The translations under genes were made by a program, and so were the position numbers. Of a stretch of 64,000 nt of DNA, positions 42,475-51,958 are shown one piece after another. This DNA is from Ch128b sp964527925 (lineage in GTDB: Bacteria; Bacteroidota; Ignavibacteria; Ch128b), in the NCBI GenBank assembly GCA_964527925.1, contig CAZGQO010000009.1, positions 1 through 64,000 on the forward strand, in the 5' to 3' direction. Under the pieces are notes generated by a model that worked only from the letters and a program-made list of their open reading frames with translations, was not told the origin of the DNA and did no database searches. How positions within the stretch are numbered: the first letter of the stretch is position 1; the number at the start of each line of letters is the position of its first letter.

Positions 42475-44316
42475 ATGGATAGAAATTCAGTTTTAGCGTT
42501 TATTTTAATTGGTTTAGTTTTAATGATCTGGTTATGGTATAACGCACCTCAACCGAATCAAACACAAAGGGGAAAAATAGACTCAACTCATGTGCAAAAA
42601 GAAATTCAAGCACCTAAAGCAGATGAAAAACAAACACAGGTAACCAGTTCATCTGAGAATCAAGAGGTAATTGACTCGCTTGGAATTTATTTTTCAAAGG
42701 TTGAGAGAGGAAACGATAAAATTGTTTCGGTAGAAACTCCTCTTTATAAAGCAGAAATTAATTCAACGGGCGGAAAATTTCATCGATTCTTTTTGAAGAA
42801 ATACAAAGAATGGTATGGCGGACCTGTTCAATTGATTAATACTAAATTAGGCGGTGATTTGAGTTTATCATTTGTTACACAGGATGGGAAATTAATCAAT
42901 ACAAAATATTTCGAATTTCATCCTGAATTTTCTGAGTCGAATGTTTCTATTGCTGATCAGGATTCGGTAATTAAAAGTTTCATCTTGAAAGTTAATGATT
43001 CATCGTACATTAGAAAAAAGTTCACTTTTTATAAAGATAAATATTTTGTTAAAACTGAAATTGAATTCTATAATTTAGGCAATATAATTTCTGGAAATAG
43101 ATACATCCTTGATTGGGAAAATGGAATTCGTTTCGTTGAAAAAAATACTTTTGATGAAGCAGCATTTGCTAAAGTTGATTATTATGCTGCTGATGAATTA
43201 TTTACTTTTGATGCTACTGACTTTGGAAAAAAAATTGATAAGAAGATTTCTGGTGTATTTGATTGGGTTGCCGTTAGAAATAAATATTTCGTTATTTCGA
43301 TTTTACCATTGAAACAAGATCCAGATGGTTTATTAGAATTAAAAGGTGAAAAAATTCATCAATCTAATGGCGGTGTTAAAGATTTATATTCAATTTCTAT
43401 TAATAGAAACTTACCGAATTTACATCGATCTACTGATACATTTAATTTTTATTTTGGTCCAGTTGAGTACAACACACTTCAATCACATCACCCAACAATG
43501 ACAGCACTTGTTGATTTTGGTTCATTTCTGGGATTGACTTTTATCATCAGACCGATTGCTGAATACTTGATGCTTCCATTACTTAAGTTTTTACATTCAT
43601 TTATTCCAAACTATGGAATTGTAATTATTATCTTTTCACTCTTGATTAAGATTCTTCTTCATCCGCTTACTAAACAAAGCATGAACTCGATGAAGAAGAT
43701 GCAACTGCTTCAGCCGATGATGAATGAAATCAGAGAAAAATATAAAGATGATCCTCAAAAGATGAATCAGGAAGTAATGAAGTTATATCAAACTTATGGA
43801 ATTAATCCGGCTGGCGGTTGTTTACCAATTCTTTTACAAATGCCTATCCTAATTGCACTTTATGGACTTTTCAGAGCTACGATTGAATTAAGACAGCAGC
43901 CATTTGTGTGGTGGATTCAGGATTTGTCAATTCCAGATACAATTTTACATCTTCCATTTAGATTACCAATTTTTGCGATAAATGAAATTAGTGGTCTTGC
44001 ACTTCTGCTTGGTTTAACTATGTTTATTCAACAAAAGATGAGTGTGACCGATCCAAGGCAGAAAGCGATGATTTATATTATGCCGATTCTTTTCACACTT
44101 CTTTTCAATAGCTTTCCTTCAGGATTGAATCTTTATTACTTCATGTTTAACCTGTTTTCAATTGCTCAGCAATATTATATGAATAAGTTTTCACCTCAGA
44201 TTGAATTAAAACCAGTTGATAAAAAAGCCAAAAAAGGCTTTATGCAAAGGTTGATGGAACAAGCTGAGCAAAATTCTAAAGAAAGAAGGAAAAGATTAGC
44301 CAAAGGTAAATTTTAG
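42475..44316 (+). CDS. yidC: Membrane protein insertase YidC
   Basis: The 613-residue insertase has an N-terminal membrane anchor (about 5-24), a large periplasmic beta domain (about 75-345) as in Gram-negative YidC, and a five-helix core beginning near residue 370. The core includes YGIVIIIFSLLIKILLHPLTKQSM, MKKMQLLQPMMNEIREKYKDDP and NPAGGCLPILLQMPILIALY. It ends with a basic tail that can contact ribosomes. No mnmE/trmE gene follows, unlike in many genomes; a patatin gene starts 15 bp later. Confidence 0.97.
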   Translation: MDRNSVLAFILIGLVLMIWLWYNAPQPNQTQRGKIDSTHVQKEIQAPKADEKQTQVTSSSENQEVIDSLGIYFSKVERGNDKIVSVETPLYKAEINSTGGKFHRFFLKKYKEWYGGPVQLINTKLGGDLSLSFVTQDGKLINTKYFEFHPEFSESNVSIADQDSVIKSFILKVNDSSYIRKKFTFYKDKYFVKTEIEFYNLGNIISGNRYILDWENGIRFVEKNTFDEAAFAKVDYYAADELFTFDATDFGKKIDKKISGVFDWVAVRNKYFVISILPLKQDPDGLLELKGEKIHQSNGGVKDLYSISINRNLPNLHRSTDTFNFYFGPVEYNTLQSHHPTMTALVDFGSFLGLTFIIRPIAEYLMLPLLKFLHSFIPNYGIVIIIFSLLIKILLHPLTKQSMNSMKKMQLLQPMMNEIREKYKDDPQKMNQEVMKLYQTYGINPAGGCLPILLQMPILIALYGLFRATIELRQQPFVWWIQDLSIPDTILHLPFRLPIFAINEISGLALLLGLTMFIQQKMSVTDPRQKAMIYIMPILFTLLFNSFPSGLNLYYFMFNLFSIAQQYYMNKFSPQIELKPVDKKAKKGFMQRLMEQAEQNSKERRKRLAKGKF

Positions 44317-44331
44317 AATTTACAGAATGCA

Positions 44332-47025
44332 ATGCGTTTCAGTTTTAAAATATTCATTGCGTTGTTACTTATTAATCATGTCTTTGCTCAGGAAATAATT
44401 CGTACAGAGTTTAGAGAAGCGCCATTACCATTTGGACTCACCAAAAAAATCCCTGTTCAAAAACCTCGAGTTGCTCTTGTTCTATCGGGCGGAGGTGCAA
44501 GAGGCACTGCTCAGGTTGGCGTTCTTAAAGCATTGATTGAAAATAATATTATTCCTGATTTAATTGTTGGGACAAGTTTCGGTTCAATTGTGGGCGGTCT
44601 TTTTGCAAGCGGCTACACTGTTGATCAATTAGATTCTATAATCACGAAAACGAATTGGGATGAAATTATTTCAGTCACCACTAAAAAACGAAGAACAAAT
44701 TTATTTGTTGATCAAAAAATCACTGAAGATCGAAGCATTCTTGCATTAGAACTCGATGGATTAAATATAGTCATTCCAACTTCAATAAGTCGTGGACAAA
44801 ATTTAGTTAACTTTTTGAATCAACTAATCATTCAGGCTCCAATTCATCAGAAAAAAAATTTTGATGAATTATTAATTCCATTTAGAGCTGTCTGCACTGA
44901 TCTTTTCACTGGCAAACCGGTTGTACTTTCTGACGGCGATCTTGGTGAAGCAATGAGGGCAAGTTCAAGCGTATCTTTTTTACTTTCGCCAATTGAACGA
45001 GATTCCTTTTTGCTTGCTGATGGCGGATTAGTTGCAAATATTCCAGTTCGTATTGCAAAGCAATTGGGTGCTGATATTGTAATTGCTGTGAATACAACAA
45101 GCCCATTAAGAGGCGAAGAAGAATTAAAATTTCCCTGGTATCTCGCTGATCAAGTGGTGAGCATTCCACTTAAAACAATTGAAGAACTTGATAAGAGAGA
45201 AGCTGATTTCGTAATTACTCCACAGATAAATCATCTTGCAACAAATTTTTCTGGACTCGATTCTTTAATTGAAATAGGCTATCAGGAAGCTAAAAATTAT
45301 ATAGCTTTAATAAAATCAAAAATCGAAAATTTTTATTCGAATAGTTTAGAGGCAAGTTCATTCGAAATAGAAAACTTGAATTATTCTGCCAGTGGAAATA
45401 CTCAAATTGATGTTGCAATTCTTCGATTGCTGAATCAAAATAAACCAAAGTCTTCAAATCTCTTAAAAGAATTTTATGAATTATGTGATAAAGATTTTAT
45501 TCCAATAGAAATGGTTTTAACAAAAAACAATAATAAATATGATTACAAAGTAAACTGGAAAGAAAAACCAATAATTAGAGAAGTCTATTTAAACAACTTT
45601 GCCATTTTAAAACAATTAGGATTAACTGACGAGATTGTGAGATTAAAGGGCAAAAAGCTAAATGAACAACATGTAGTTGATGAGGTTCTAAACATTTTAA
45701 GAAAATTACGAGAGCTTAACTATTCTTTAATTAGTGTTGATAAAATTGATTTTGATCAAAGAAATGGTGTTTTAAGTATTTACTTTACATCTGGTGAGCT
45801 TGATTCAATAATTGTTATTGGAAATCGTAAGACCAAACTTGAAATTATTGAGAGAGAAATTCAGGTAGATAAAAATCGCGTTTTTGATATTAATGATCTG
45901 AGAAAAAGTCTGGTTAATTTAGAAGCCACAGACTTGTTTGATAATGTCTTTGCTTTTTATCGACAGGATTCTGGAAGAGAAAATTTAATTTTCAAAGTTA
46001 ATGAGAGAAATACTGGACTTGCCCGTTTTGGATTGAGAAGTGATAACGAACGAAATGTTCAAATCGGGATTGATATTCGTGATGAAAATTTTAATGGAAC
46101 AGGAACTGAAATTGGTGGACATTTCTTTGGTGGATTGAGAAATCAATACCTTGGCTTTGAACATAGATCCAATAGAATTTTTGATACTTATTTGAATTAT
46201 AAAATCAAATTATTTTACTCATCCATTAATCATTACTTCTATGGTGATTCTCCCGATAATCTGGAAACTCGCTGGAAGAGAATTCAGATAGGTTCTTACA
46301 ATGTTAACAGGTTGGGGACTTCACTCTCAATTGGTTCTCAGGTTGAAAAACTTGGAACAGTTTTCATTGAAGGTAAATATGAACTTGCTCGATTCATTCC
46401 TGATAAAATTCCTGGTGAACAAAAGAATGATTATGTCCTGACTTCAATTAAGTTGAGCTCTTTATTCGATTCACGAGATAAAATTCCATTTCCCACAGAT
46501 GGAATTTTTATGAATGTTTATTTTCAAACATATCTTAAAGCTTTTGGAAGTAATTTGAGTTTTTCAAGAATTTTCTTTGAATATGAATCAAATAAAACTT
46601 ATCTAACAAGACATAAGATAATGTTGAGAACTGTCTTTGGTTTTGGAGACGAAACGATGCCTTTGTTTGAACAATTCATGCTTGGTGGGCAATCTAATTT
46701 CTTTGGTTTGCGGGAAGATGATTTTCTGGGCAAACAGATTTTTATAACTTCACTTGAATATCAATTTCATTTACCATTCAAAATATTTTTTGAAACATAT
46801 TTCAAATTGCGATATGATCTTGGAAGTGCCTGGGCTAATTCTTCTTCAATAAAATTTAATGAGCTGCGTCATGGGGCAGGACTTACTCTTGCATTTGATA
46901 CTCCTCTTGGTCCGACTGAATTTTCAGTAGGCAGAAGCTTTTTCATCAGAAATGATTTGCTCAAAAAACCATTAAGTTTCGGTCCATATAATTTCTATTT
47001 TTCAATTGGGTATCCACTCATCTAA
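44332..47025 (+). CDS. Patatin-like phospholipase with POTRA and outer-membrane barrel (type Vd-like)
   Basis: The 897-residue protein has a signal peptide (residues 1-20, ending VFAQ). The patatin domain (about 45-330) carries the oxyanion loop SGGGARG at 52-58, the nucleophile Ser82 in GTSFG, and catalytic Asp230 in DGG. One or more POTRA-like segments follow (about 405-560) and then a BamA/D15-type 16-strand barrel to the C-terminus. This is the layout of PlpD-type patatin autotransporters, so the lipase would be shown at or released from the cell surface. No POTRA boundary is certain. It begins 15 bp after yidC and may share its transcript. Confidence 0.9.
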   Translation: MRFSFKIFIALLLINHVFAQEIIRTEFREAPLPFGLTKKIPVQKPRVALVLSGGGARGTAQVGVLKALIENNIIPDLIVGTSFGSIVGGLFASGYTVDQLDSIITKTNWDEIISVTTKKRRTNLFVDQKITEDRSILALELDGLNIVIPTSISRGQNLVNFLNQLIIQAPIHQKKNFDELLIPFRAVCTDLFTGKPVVLSDGDLGEAMRASSSVSFLLSPIERDSFLLADGGLVANIPVRIAKQLGADIVIAVNTTSPLRGEEELKFPWYLADQVVSIPLKTIEELDKREADFVITPQINHLATNFSGLDSLIEIGYQEAKNYIALIKSKIENFYSNSLEASSFEIENLNYSASGNTQIDVAILRLLNQNKPKSSNLLKEFYELCDKDFIPIEMVLTKNNNKYDYKVNWKEKPIIREVYLNNFAILKQLGLTDEIVRLKGKKLNEQHVVDEVLNILRKLRELNYSLISVDKIDFDQRNGVLSIYFTSGELDSIIVIGNRKTKLEIIEREIQVDKNRVFDINDLRKSLVNLEATDLFDNVFAFYRQDSGRENLIFKVNERNTGLARFGLRSDNERNVQIGIDIRDENFNGTGTEIGGHFFGGLRNQYLGFEHRSNRIFDTYLNYKIKLFYSSINHYFYGDSPDNLETRWKRIQIGSYNVNRLGTSLSIGSQVEKLGTVFIEGKYELARFIPDKIPGEQKNDYVLTSIKLSSLFDSRDKIPFPTDGIFMNVYFQTYLKAFGSNLSFSRIFFEYESNKTYLTRHKIMLRTVFGFGDETMPLFEQFMLGGQSNFFGLREDDFLGKQIFITSLEYQFHLPFKIFFETYFKLRYDLGSAWANSSSIKFNELRHGAGLTLAFDTPLGPTEFSVGRSFFIRNDLLKKPLSFGPYNFYFSIGYPLI

Positions 47026-47082
47026 TTCAAACTAATTAAATCATAGGAATTTTTTTCGCATCTTTTCTTTTAAAAATCAAAC

Positions 47083-47114
47083 TTTGGTTGAAAACAGTAT
47101 CGGTGGTAAATTTG
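47083..47114 (+). promoter_or_regulatory. Bacteroidota-type promoter of the M14 carboxypeptidase gene
   Basis: TTTG (47083-47086), a 20-nt spacer and TAAATTTG (47107-47114) match the consensus fully. Transcription should start around 47118, which is the first ATG itself. Either the mRNA is leaderless or the ATG at 47133 is used. Confidence 0.65.
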
Positions 47115-47117
47115 TAA

Positions 47118-49001
47118 ATGAAAAATTCAAGAATGAAAATTAAATTCTTCTTCTCAGTTTATTTCCTGTTCCCAATTTTAATTTACAGTCAGATTATTTT
47201 TGAAGCCGATTTCGATAGTGGGAATTTACAATCGGTAACAACTTCTGATTCAATAAATTATTCCCTTCGGATTCGATCTGATATAGTTGGAAGATGGTTT
47301 TACTTCAAGATGAAAAATGTACGCAATCGATATGTCTCCGTTACCATTCAAAATTCTGATGTAACTCGTCCAATGTATTCTTATGATAATAAAAATTGGA
47401 TAAGATTTACAGAGATTGAAAGTCCGCAGAAGAATTTATTTAAAAAAACCTATACAGAAGATTTAGTTTATGTCGCTTATTATGTTCCTTACTCAGTTGA
47501 ACGATTGCATCAAAAAATTTCGCAGCTTAACTTAAATCCTTATGTCAAGATTGATACAATTGGATTCTCTGAACAAAATCGTCCATTGATAGTCTTAACT
47601 ATCACTGATTTTACTGTTACAGATTCTCAGAAATTTTTCATCTGGTCACATGGCAGAACACATCCATCGGAAACTCCATCATCATATCATCTCGATGGAA
47701 TGATAAATTTTTTACTTTCAGATGATGATATTGCAGAATATTTAAGACAGAAAATTAAATTCATCGTTTTACCTTTTATCAATCCCGATGGAGTTTATCT
47801 TGGTAAATCCAGAGTGAATGCAAATAATATTGATCTTGAAAGATCCTGGAATTTATCTGATACAGAAACTCCAAAAGAAGTAAAATTTACGAAAGCATAT
47901 TTGCAGAATATTTTGAATAACAATCGATTTCATATTGCATTGAATATGCATTCACAGGTTGCAAATTATTCGACATTCTGGATTCACACTGCTTCATCTA
48001 CATCTGAATATTTTTATCGTCGTGAAATGCAATTTGCTAATCTTCAAGCTGCCAATTCAGAATTTATTAGACAGAGTGATTTCAGTTATTCAAATCTTCA
48101 ACCGTATTTTCCTGAAGGATGGATGTGGGCAAATTGGGGCGACCAGATTATGGCTTTAACTTATGAAACGCCATATACAAAATTTTCAAACAATGTCTGG
48201 ATTGATAACGAAATTTTATTTCAATTCGGTAAAGAAACTATTTACGGAATCATGGAATATTTGAATATTAATCATCCGAAAAGATTTATCATCGATAATC
48301 GTGATGCGATTGCCTCAGGCAACTGGAATCTTTCAAATTCAAATTCATTCTGGAATTTTTATGGGAATGATTTTCTTTACATTCTGCCGAATGAGTTGAA
48401 TAATTATATTGAGTGGGCATCACCGCAATTGGAATATGGAAAATATTTAGTTTATACAATGTATCAGGACCTTGCTACATCAGCTACAAATGTTCAGTAC
48501 GAAATTTATACATCAAATTATTTTTCAAGAAAATTTTTAAATCAACAAATTAATGGAGGTCTATGGAATTTTCTTGATTCAGTGAATTTAAATTCTAACG
48601 ATCAAATAAAAGTACGACTTCTATCCAGAGGCGACGGAACTATAACTGGAGATGCAATTAGAATTTTCTACGCGGGCAGCGTATCCGAAGTAACCAGTCA
48701 AAAAAGCATTGAACCTTATTTCTTCCTCTATCAGAATTATCCAAATCCATTTAATTCATCAACTAAGATTCGTTTTTCAATCAAATCTTCTGACAGATCT
48801 TTAAATAAAGTTACTCTAAAAATTTACAATATCCTTGGTGAAGAATTAACTACTTTAATTGATGATTTTTATTCAGCCGGTACTTATGAAGTTGATTTCT
48901 TAGCGAGTAAAACAGATTTCAGTCTAATATGCGGAGTATATTTTGCCAAACTAATCGTAAACAATCAATCAAAAACAATCAAAATGGTTTATCTAAAATG
49001 A
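47118..49001 (+). CDS. T9SS-exported M14 zinc carboxypeptidase (cytosolic-carboxypeptidase-like)
   Basis: The 627-residue protein has a signal peptide, possibly starting at Met6 (47133). An M14 N-terminal beta domain comes next (about 28-125, FEADFDSGNLQSV ... WFYFKMKN), like that of CCP/AGBL enzymes. The M14 catalytic domain follows. Zinc ligands are His182 and Glu185 (HPSE) and His278 (MHSQ); the catalytic Glu350 is in LTYETPY. The last about 90 residues form a T9SS type A sorting domain (YQNYPNPFNSSTKI ... GVYFAKLIVNNQ). It would remove C-terminal residues from outside proteins after secretion. CCP-like peptidases outside the cytoplasm are less usual. Its TGA overlaps the next ATG. Confidence 0.9.
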   Translation: MKNSRMKIKFFFSVYFLFPILIYSQIIFEADFDSGNLQSVTTSDSINYSLRIRSDIVGRWFYFKMKNVRNRYVSVTIQNSDVTRPMYSYDNKNWIRFTEIESPQKNLFKKTYTEDLVYVAYYVPYSVERLHQKISQLNLNPYVKIDTIGFSEQNRPLIVLTITDFTVTDSQKFFIWSHGRTHPSETPSSYHLDGMINFLLSDDDIAEYLRQKIKFIVLPFINPDGVYLGKSRVNANNIDLERSWNLSDTETPKEVKFTKAYLQNILNNNRFHIALNMHSQVANYSTFWIHTASSTSEYFYRREMQFANLQAANSEFIRQSDFSYSNLQPYFPEGWMWANWGDQIMALTYETPYTKFSNNVWIDNEILFQFGKETIYGIMEYLNINHPKRFIIDNRDAIASGNWNLSNSNSFWNFYGNDFLYILPNELNNYIEWASPQLEYGKYLVYTMYQDLATSATNVQYEIYTSNYFSRKFLNQQINGGLWNFLDSVNLNSNDQIKVRLLSRGDGTITGDAIRIFYAGSVSEVTSQKSIEPYFFLYQNYPNPFNSSTKIRFSIKSSDRSLNKVTLKIYNILGEELTTLIDDFYSAGTYEVDFLASKTDFSLICGVYFAKLIVNNQSKTIKMVYLK

Positions 49002-50332
49002 ATCAACCAAAAATCAGAGTTGGAATTCTCGAAAATCAAAGTTCAATTAATTTTACTATTAATGGGCAATTCATATTAAATGACTCAATTCGATTGAATG
49101 ACCAAAAATTAGTTGCAACAGCCGATGGATCGAAAATTATTTTGAAAGATGAAAATCAGGTTATTTTGAGAAACAACAAGTTCAAATTTGTTGCTGCGGT
49201 TAACAGTGAGGGTAAACGAAGCAGATTTGAAATTGAAAATGTTGTGATTGGTATTGATTTTCACTGGGAGCAAAGAGAACGAGAAATTTTTCAGGGAGAT
49301 TTTTCGATTGTAAATGTGGGCGGTAAATTGACTTTAATCAACGAAATTGAAGTTGAAAAATATCTCCAAAGTGTAATCTCATCTGAAATGAATTCCGATA
49401 GTCCATTTGAATACTTAAAAGCTCATGCAATTATTTCAAGAAGCTGGCTACTTGCTCAAATGGATAAAAAGAGGAATAAAAATTCAAATCAGGAAATGGT
49501 TATCAGTGAGAATGAAAAGATTATCTGGCTTGATAAGACTGACCATGAAATTTTTGATGTTTGTGCCGATGACCATTGTCAGCGTTATCAAGGATTGACT
49601 CGCTTAAGAAATAATCAAGCAGTGCAGGCTGTAAAGGAAACATCAGGAATTGTTCTTATGTATGGCGATGAGATTTGTGATGCGAGATATTCAAAATGTT
49701 GTGGAGGAATTACGGAAGAATTTCAAAATGTGTGGAACGATGAGTTCAAACCTTATCTGAAATCTGTTTATGATACTGAAAACAGAAATGCATTGCTGCC
49801 TCAAAGTGAAGATGAAATCGTTCAATTCATAAAATCATCAGGAGACTTTTATTGCAATACGAAAGATGAGAATCTATTAAAACATGTTTTGAATGATTTT
49901 GATCTTACAACAAAAGATTTTTTCCGATGGAAAATAGAAATCAAGCAACTCGCTCTCAAAACTTTATTTGAGATAAAACTCGGTATAGACTTTGGCGAAA
50001 TCAAAGCATTAATTCCACTTGAACGAGGAAAAAGCGGAAGGATTAAAAAGCTTAAAATTGTTGGGACTAAAAAAGAGTTCGTAATTGGTAAAGAGTTAGA
50101 AATACGAAGAACTTTATCGGAAAATCATCTTTATAGTTCTGCTTTTGTTGTTGAGCCTGTTTATAAAGAAGGAAGCGAGATTCCTTCTAAATTTATCCTT
50201 CATGGTGCAGGCTGGGGACATGGTGTTGGATTCTGTCAGATTGGTGGTGCTGTTATGGCTTCAAAAGGAAAAACTTACGAAGAAATTCTTAAACATTATT
50301 TCACCGATGTTGATTTGAAAAAAATTTACTGA
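48998..50332 (+). CDS. SpoIID/LytB-domain protein
   Basis: I start at the ATG at 48998, which overlaps the upstream stop (ATGA); the open frame to the left is inside the peptidase gene. The 444-residue protein has an N-terminal beta region and then a SpoIID domain: VEKYLQSVISSEMNSDSPFEYLKAHAIISRSWLL near residue 120 and a C-terminal GAGWGHGVGFCQIGGAVMASKGKTYEEILKHYF. SpoIID proteins are lytic transglycosylases that act on peptidoglycan stripped of stem peptides. No signal peptide is evident, which is odd for that role. The catalytic Glu is probably the one in SSEMNSD. Confidence 0.85.
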   Translation: MNQPKIRVGILENQSSINFTINGQFILNDSIRLNDQKLVATADGSKIILKDENQVILRNNKFKFVAAVNSEGKRSRFEIENVVIGIDFHWEQREREIFQGDFSIVNVGGKLTLINEIEVEKYLQSVISSEMNSDSPFEYLKAHAIISRSWLLAQMDKKRNKNSNQEMVISENEKIIWLDKTDHEIFDVCADDHCQRYQGLTRLRNNQAVQAVKETSGIVLMYGDEICDARYSKCCGGITEEFQNVWNDEFKPYLKSVYDTENRNALLPQSEDEIVQFIKSSGDFYCNTKDENLLKHVLNDFDLTTKDFFRWKIEIKQLALKTLFEIKLGIDFGEIKALIPLERGKSGRIKKLKIVGTKKEFVIGKELEIRRTLSENHLYSSAFVVEPVYKEGSEIPSKFILHGAGWGHGVGFCQIGGAVMASKGKTYEEILKHYFTDVDLKKIY

Positions 50333-50365
50333 TGGTGATATTAGAATAAATTGTTTTCAGGTTTT

Positions 50366-50950
50366 ATGATAGTAGATGATTCCTTATTACCAGAAAATAT
50401 GATAAGACTCTATTCAATTGGTGCTTTTCCGATGGGCGATGAAGACGAGGGCAAGATTGAATGGTATTGCCCGAATGTGAGAGCCATAATTCCTCTTGAT
50501 AATTTCAATATCCCACGAAGTGTTCGTCAACTTATCAAACGAAAAAAATTTGAAGTTCGATATGATGAAAATACAATGGAAGTTATTCGAAATTGTGCGA
50601 AAAGAGATAGAACATGGATTACGGAAGAATTAATCGAAGCTTACGAAAGAATTCATCGACTTGGATATGTTCATAGTGTTGAAACATACTTCATGAATAA
50701 ACTTGTCGGCGGTTTATATGGAATAGTAATTAAAGGTGCATTTTTCGGAGAGAGTATGTTTTCATTTCACGAGAACGCATCGAAAGTTGCTCTTGCTCAT
50801 TTGATTTATCGTTTAGTAGAACGCAATTTTAAGTTGCTCGATGTTCAAATCATAAATCCTCATCTGAAAATGTTTGGTTCAATAGAAATTTCTTACGAAG
50901 AATTTAAAAAACTACTGGAAGCTGCGTACAAAACAGAAACAACTTTCTAA
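50366..50950 (+). CDS. aat: Leucyl/phenylalanyl-tRNA--protein transferase
   Basis: The 194-residue enzyme adds Leu or Phe to proteins starting with Lys or Arg, marking them for the N-end-rule pathway. It shows the family segments IRLYSIGAFPMGDEDEGKIEWYCPNVRAIIPL, AYERIHRLGYVHSVETYFMNKLVGGLYG and GAFFGESMFS near residue 127. I use the ATG at 50366 with a short AGG before it; a TTG at 50351 is also possible. An adaptor ClpS is not seen here. Confidence 0.94.
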   Translation: MIVDDSLLPENMIRLYSIGAFPMGDEDEGKIEWYCPNVRAIIPLDNFNIPRSVRQLIKRKKFEVRYDENTMEVIRNCAKRDRTWITEELIEAYERIHRLGYVHSVETYFMNKLVGGLYGIVIKGAFFGESMFSFHENASKVALAHLIYRLVERNFKLLDVQIINPHLKMFGSIEISYEEFKKLLEAAYKTETTF

Positions 50951-50965
50951 TAAAGTGGAGGTCTC

Positions 50966-51766
50966 ATGAAAAAATCTTATGTGCTCTGGTTATTTACATT
51001 TTTATTAACAATAGGTTCAGCAATTTTTCAGAGAATAACAGGTCCAACCTATCCAGTCTCAGGTAAATTTACATTGGGTGAGAAAACATTTAGATATAAA
51101 TTTGAAAGATCACATTCTTCAAATTCTCCTCTGGTGATTCAAATTGAAATAAAGAATCCGGAAGTTACTGGAAATGTTTATTGGAAAAGATTCAGAGTAA
51201 ATGAAGATTATACAGTCGTTAAAATGGTGAATGAAAACGGAATTCTAAAAGCAGAAATTCCACCTCAACCACCAGCTGGAAAGATTGAGTATCGAGTTGA
51301 ATTGTTCGATAAAAATTCTTCTGTATTAATTCCTGAGAATGAATTTGTTGTTTTAAGATTCAAGAATGATGTGCCTGTTTTAATTCTTATTCCACACATA
51401 ATTTTTATCTTTCTATCGATGTTGTACTCAACAAGATCAGGACTTGAGTATTTCAATTCAGAACGGAATTATAAAAAGTATATTAATCTAACCATTCTGT
51501 TTTTAATCCTGGGTGGATTTATTTTTGGACCGCTTGTACAGTATTATGCCTTTGGAGTTTTCTGGTCTGGTATTCCCTTTGGAATTGATTTGACGGACAA
51601 TAAAACATTAATCGCATTGCTTTTCTGGTTAATTGCTTATTTCAAATTCAAAAAATCTGAGACAAATCATAAGTGGATTTTGATTGCAGCAATTGTGATG
51701 TTCATCATATTTTTAATTCCTCACAGCTTGCTTGGAAGTGAACTTGATTATTCAAAAGTAAATTAA
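50966..51766 (+). CDS. Membrane protein of unknown function with extracytoplasmic domain
   Basis: The 266-residue protein has an N-terminal hydrophobic segment, then a beta-sandwich-like soluble part (about 30-130, with VSGKFTLGEKTFRYKFERS and PAGKIEYRVELFDK). Four hydrophobic helices follow to the C-terminus. No family is recognised. A GTGGAGGTCTC ribosome binding site precedes the ATG. The gene follows aat by 15 bp and is probably co-transcribed. Confidence 0.7.
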   Translation: MKKSYVLWLFTFLLTIGSAIFQRITGPTYPVSGKFTLGEKTFRYKFERSHSSNSPLVIQIEIKNPEVTGNVYWKRFRVNEDYTVVKMVNENGILKAEIPPQPPAGKIEYRVELFDKNSSVLIPENEFVVLRFKNDVPVLILIPHIIFIFLSMLYSTRSGLEYFNSERNYKKYINLTILFLILGGFIFGPLVQYYAFGVFWSGIPFGIDLTDNKTLIALLFWLIAYFKFKKSETNHKWILIAAIVMFIIFLIPHSLLGSELDYSKVN

Positions 51767-51777
51767 AAACTTAATAC

Positions 51778-51858
51778 TGAAGTTCGCAGAAGAGGATAGT
51801 TTGATTAAGTATAAATCTTAAAGTTTTTCATCCTGATTTTAATCTTCTGCGAACTTCA
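51778..51858. repeat. Long 16-bp inverted repeat (stem-loop) after the membrane-protein gene
   Basis: TGAAGTTCGCAGAAGA (51778-51793) is perfectly complementary to 51843-51858. The 49 nt between contain an additional GGAT/ATCC pairing. It lies 12 bp after a stop codon but has only a short T-run, so it may be a terminator, an RNA structure or a mobile-element remnant. Confidence 0.7.
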
Positions 51859-51958
51859 ATTTTAGTCCTGCAGAATATAGAATTAAATTATCTATTGAAA
51901 GTCATCGAAGATTTACGAATATTCTATCCAGAAAATTTTTCAATCAAAGGTGAGTAAT

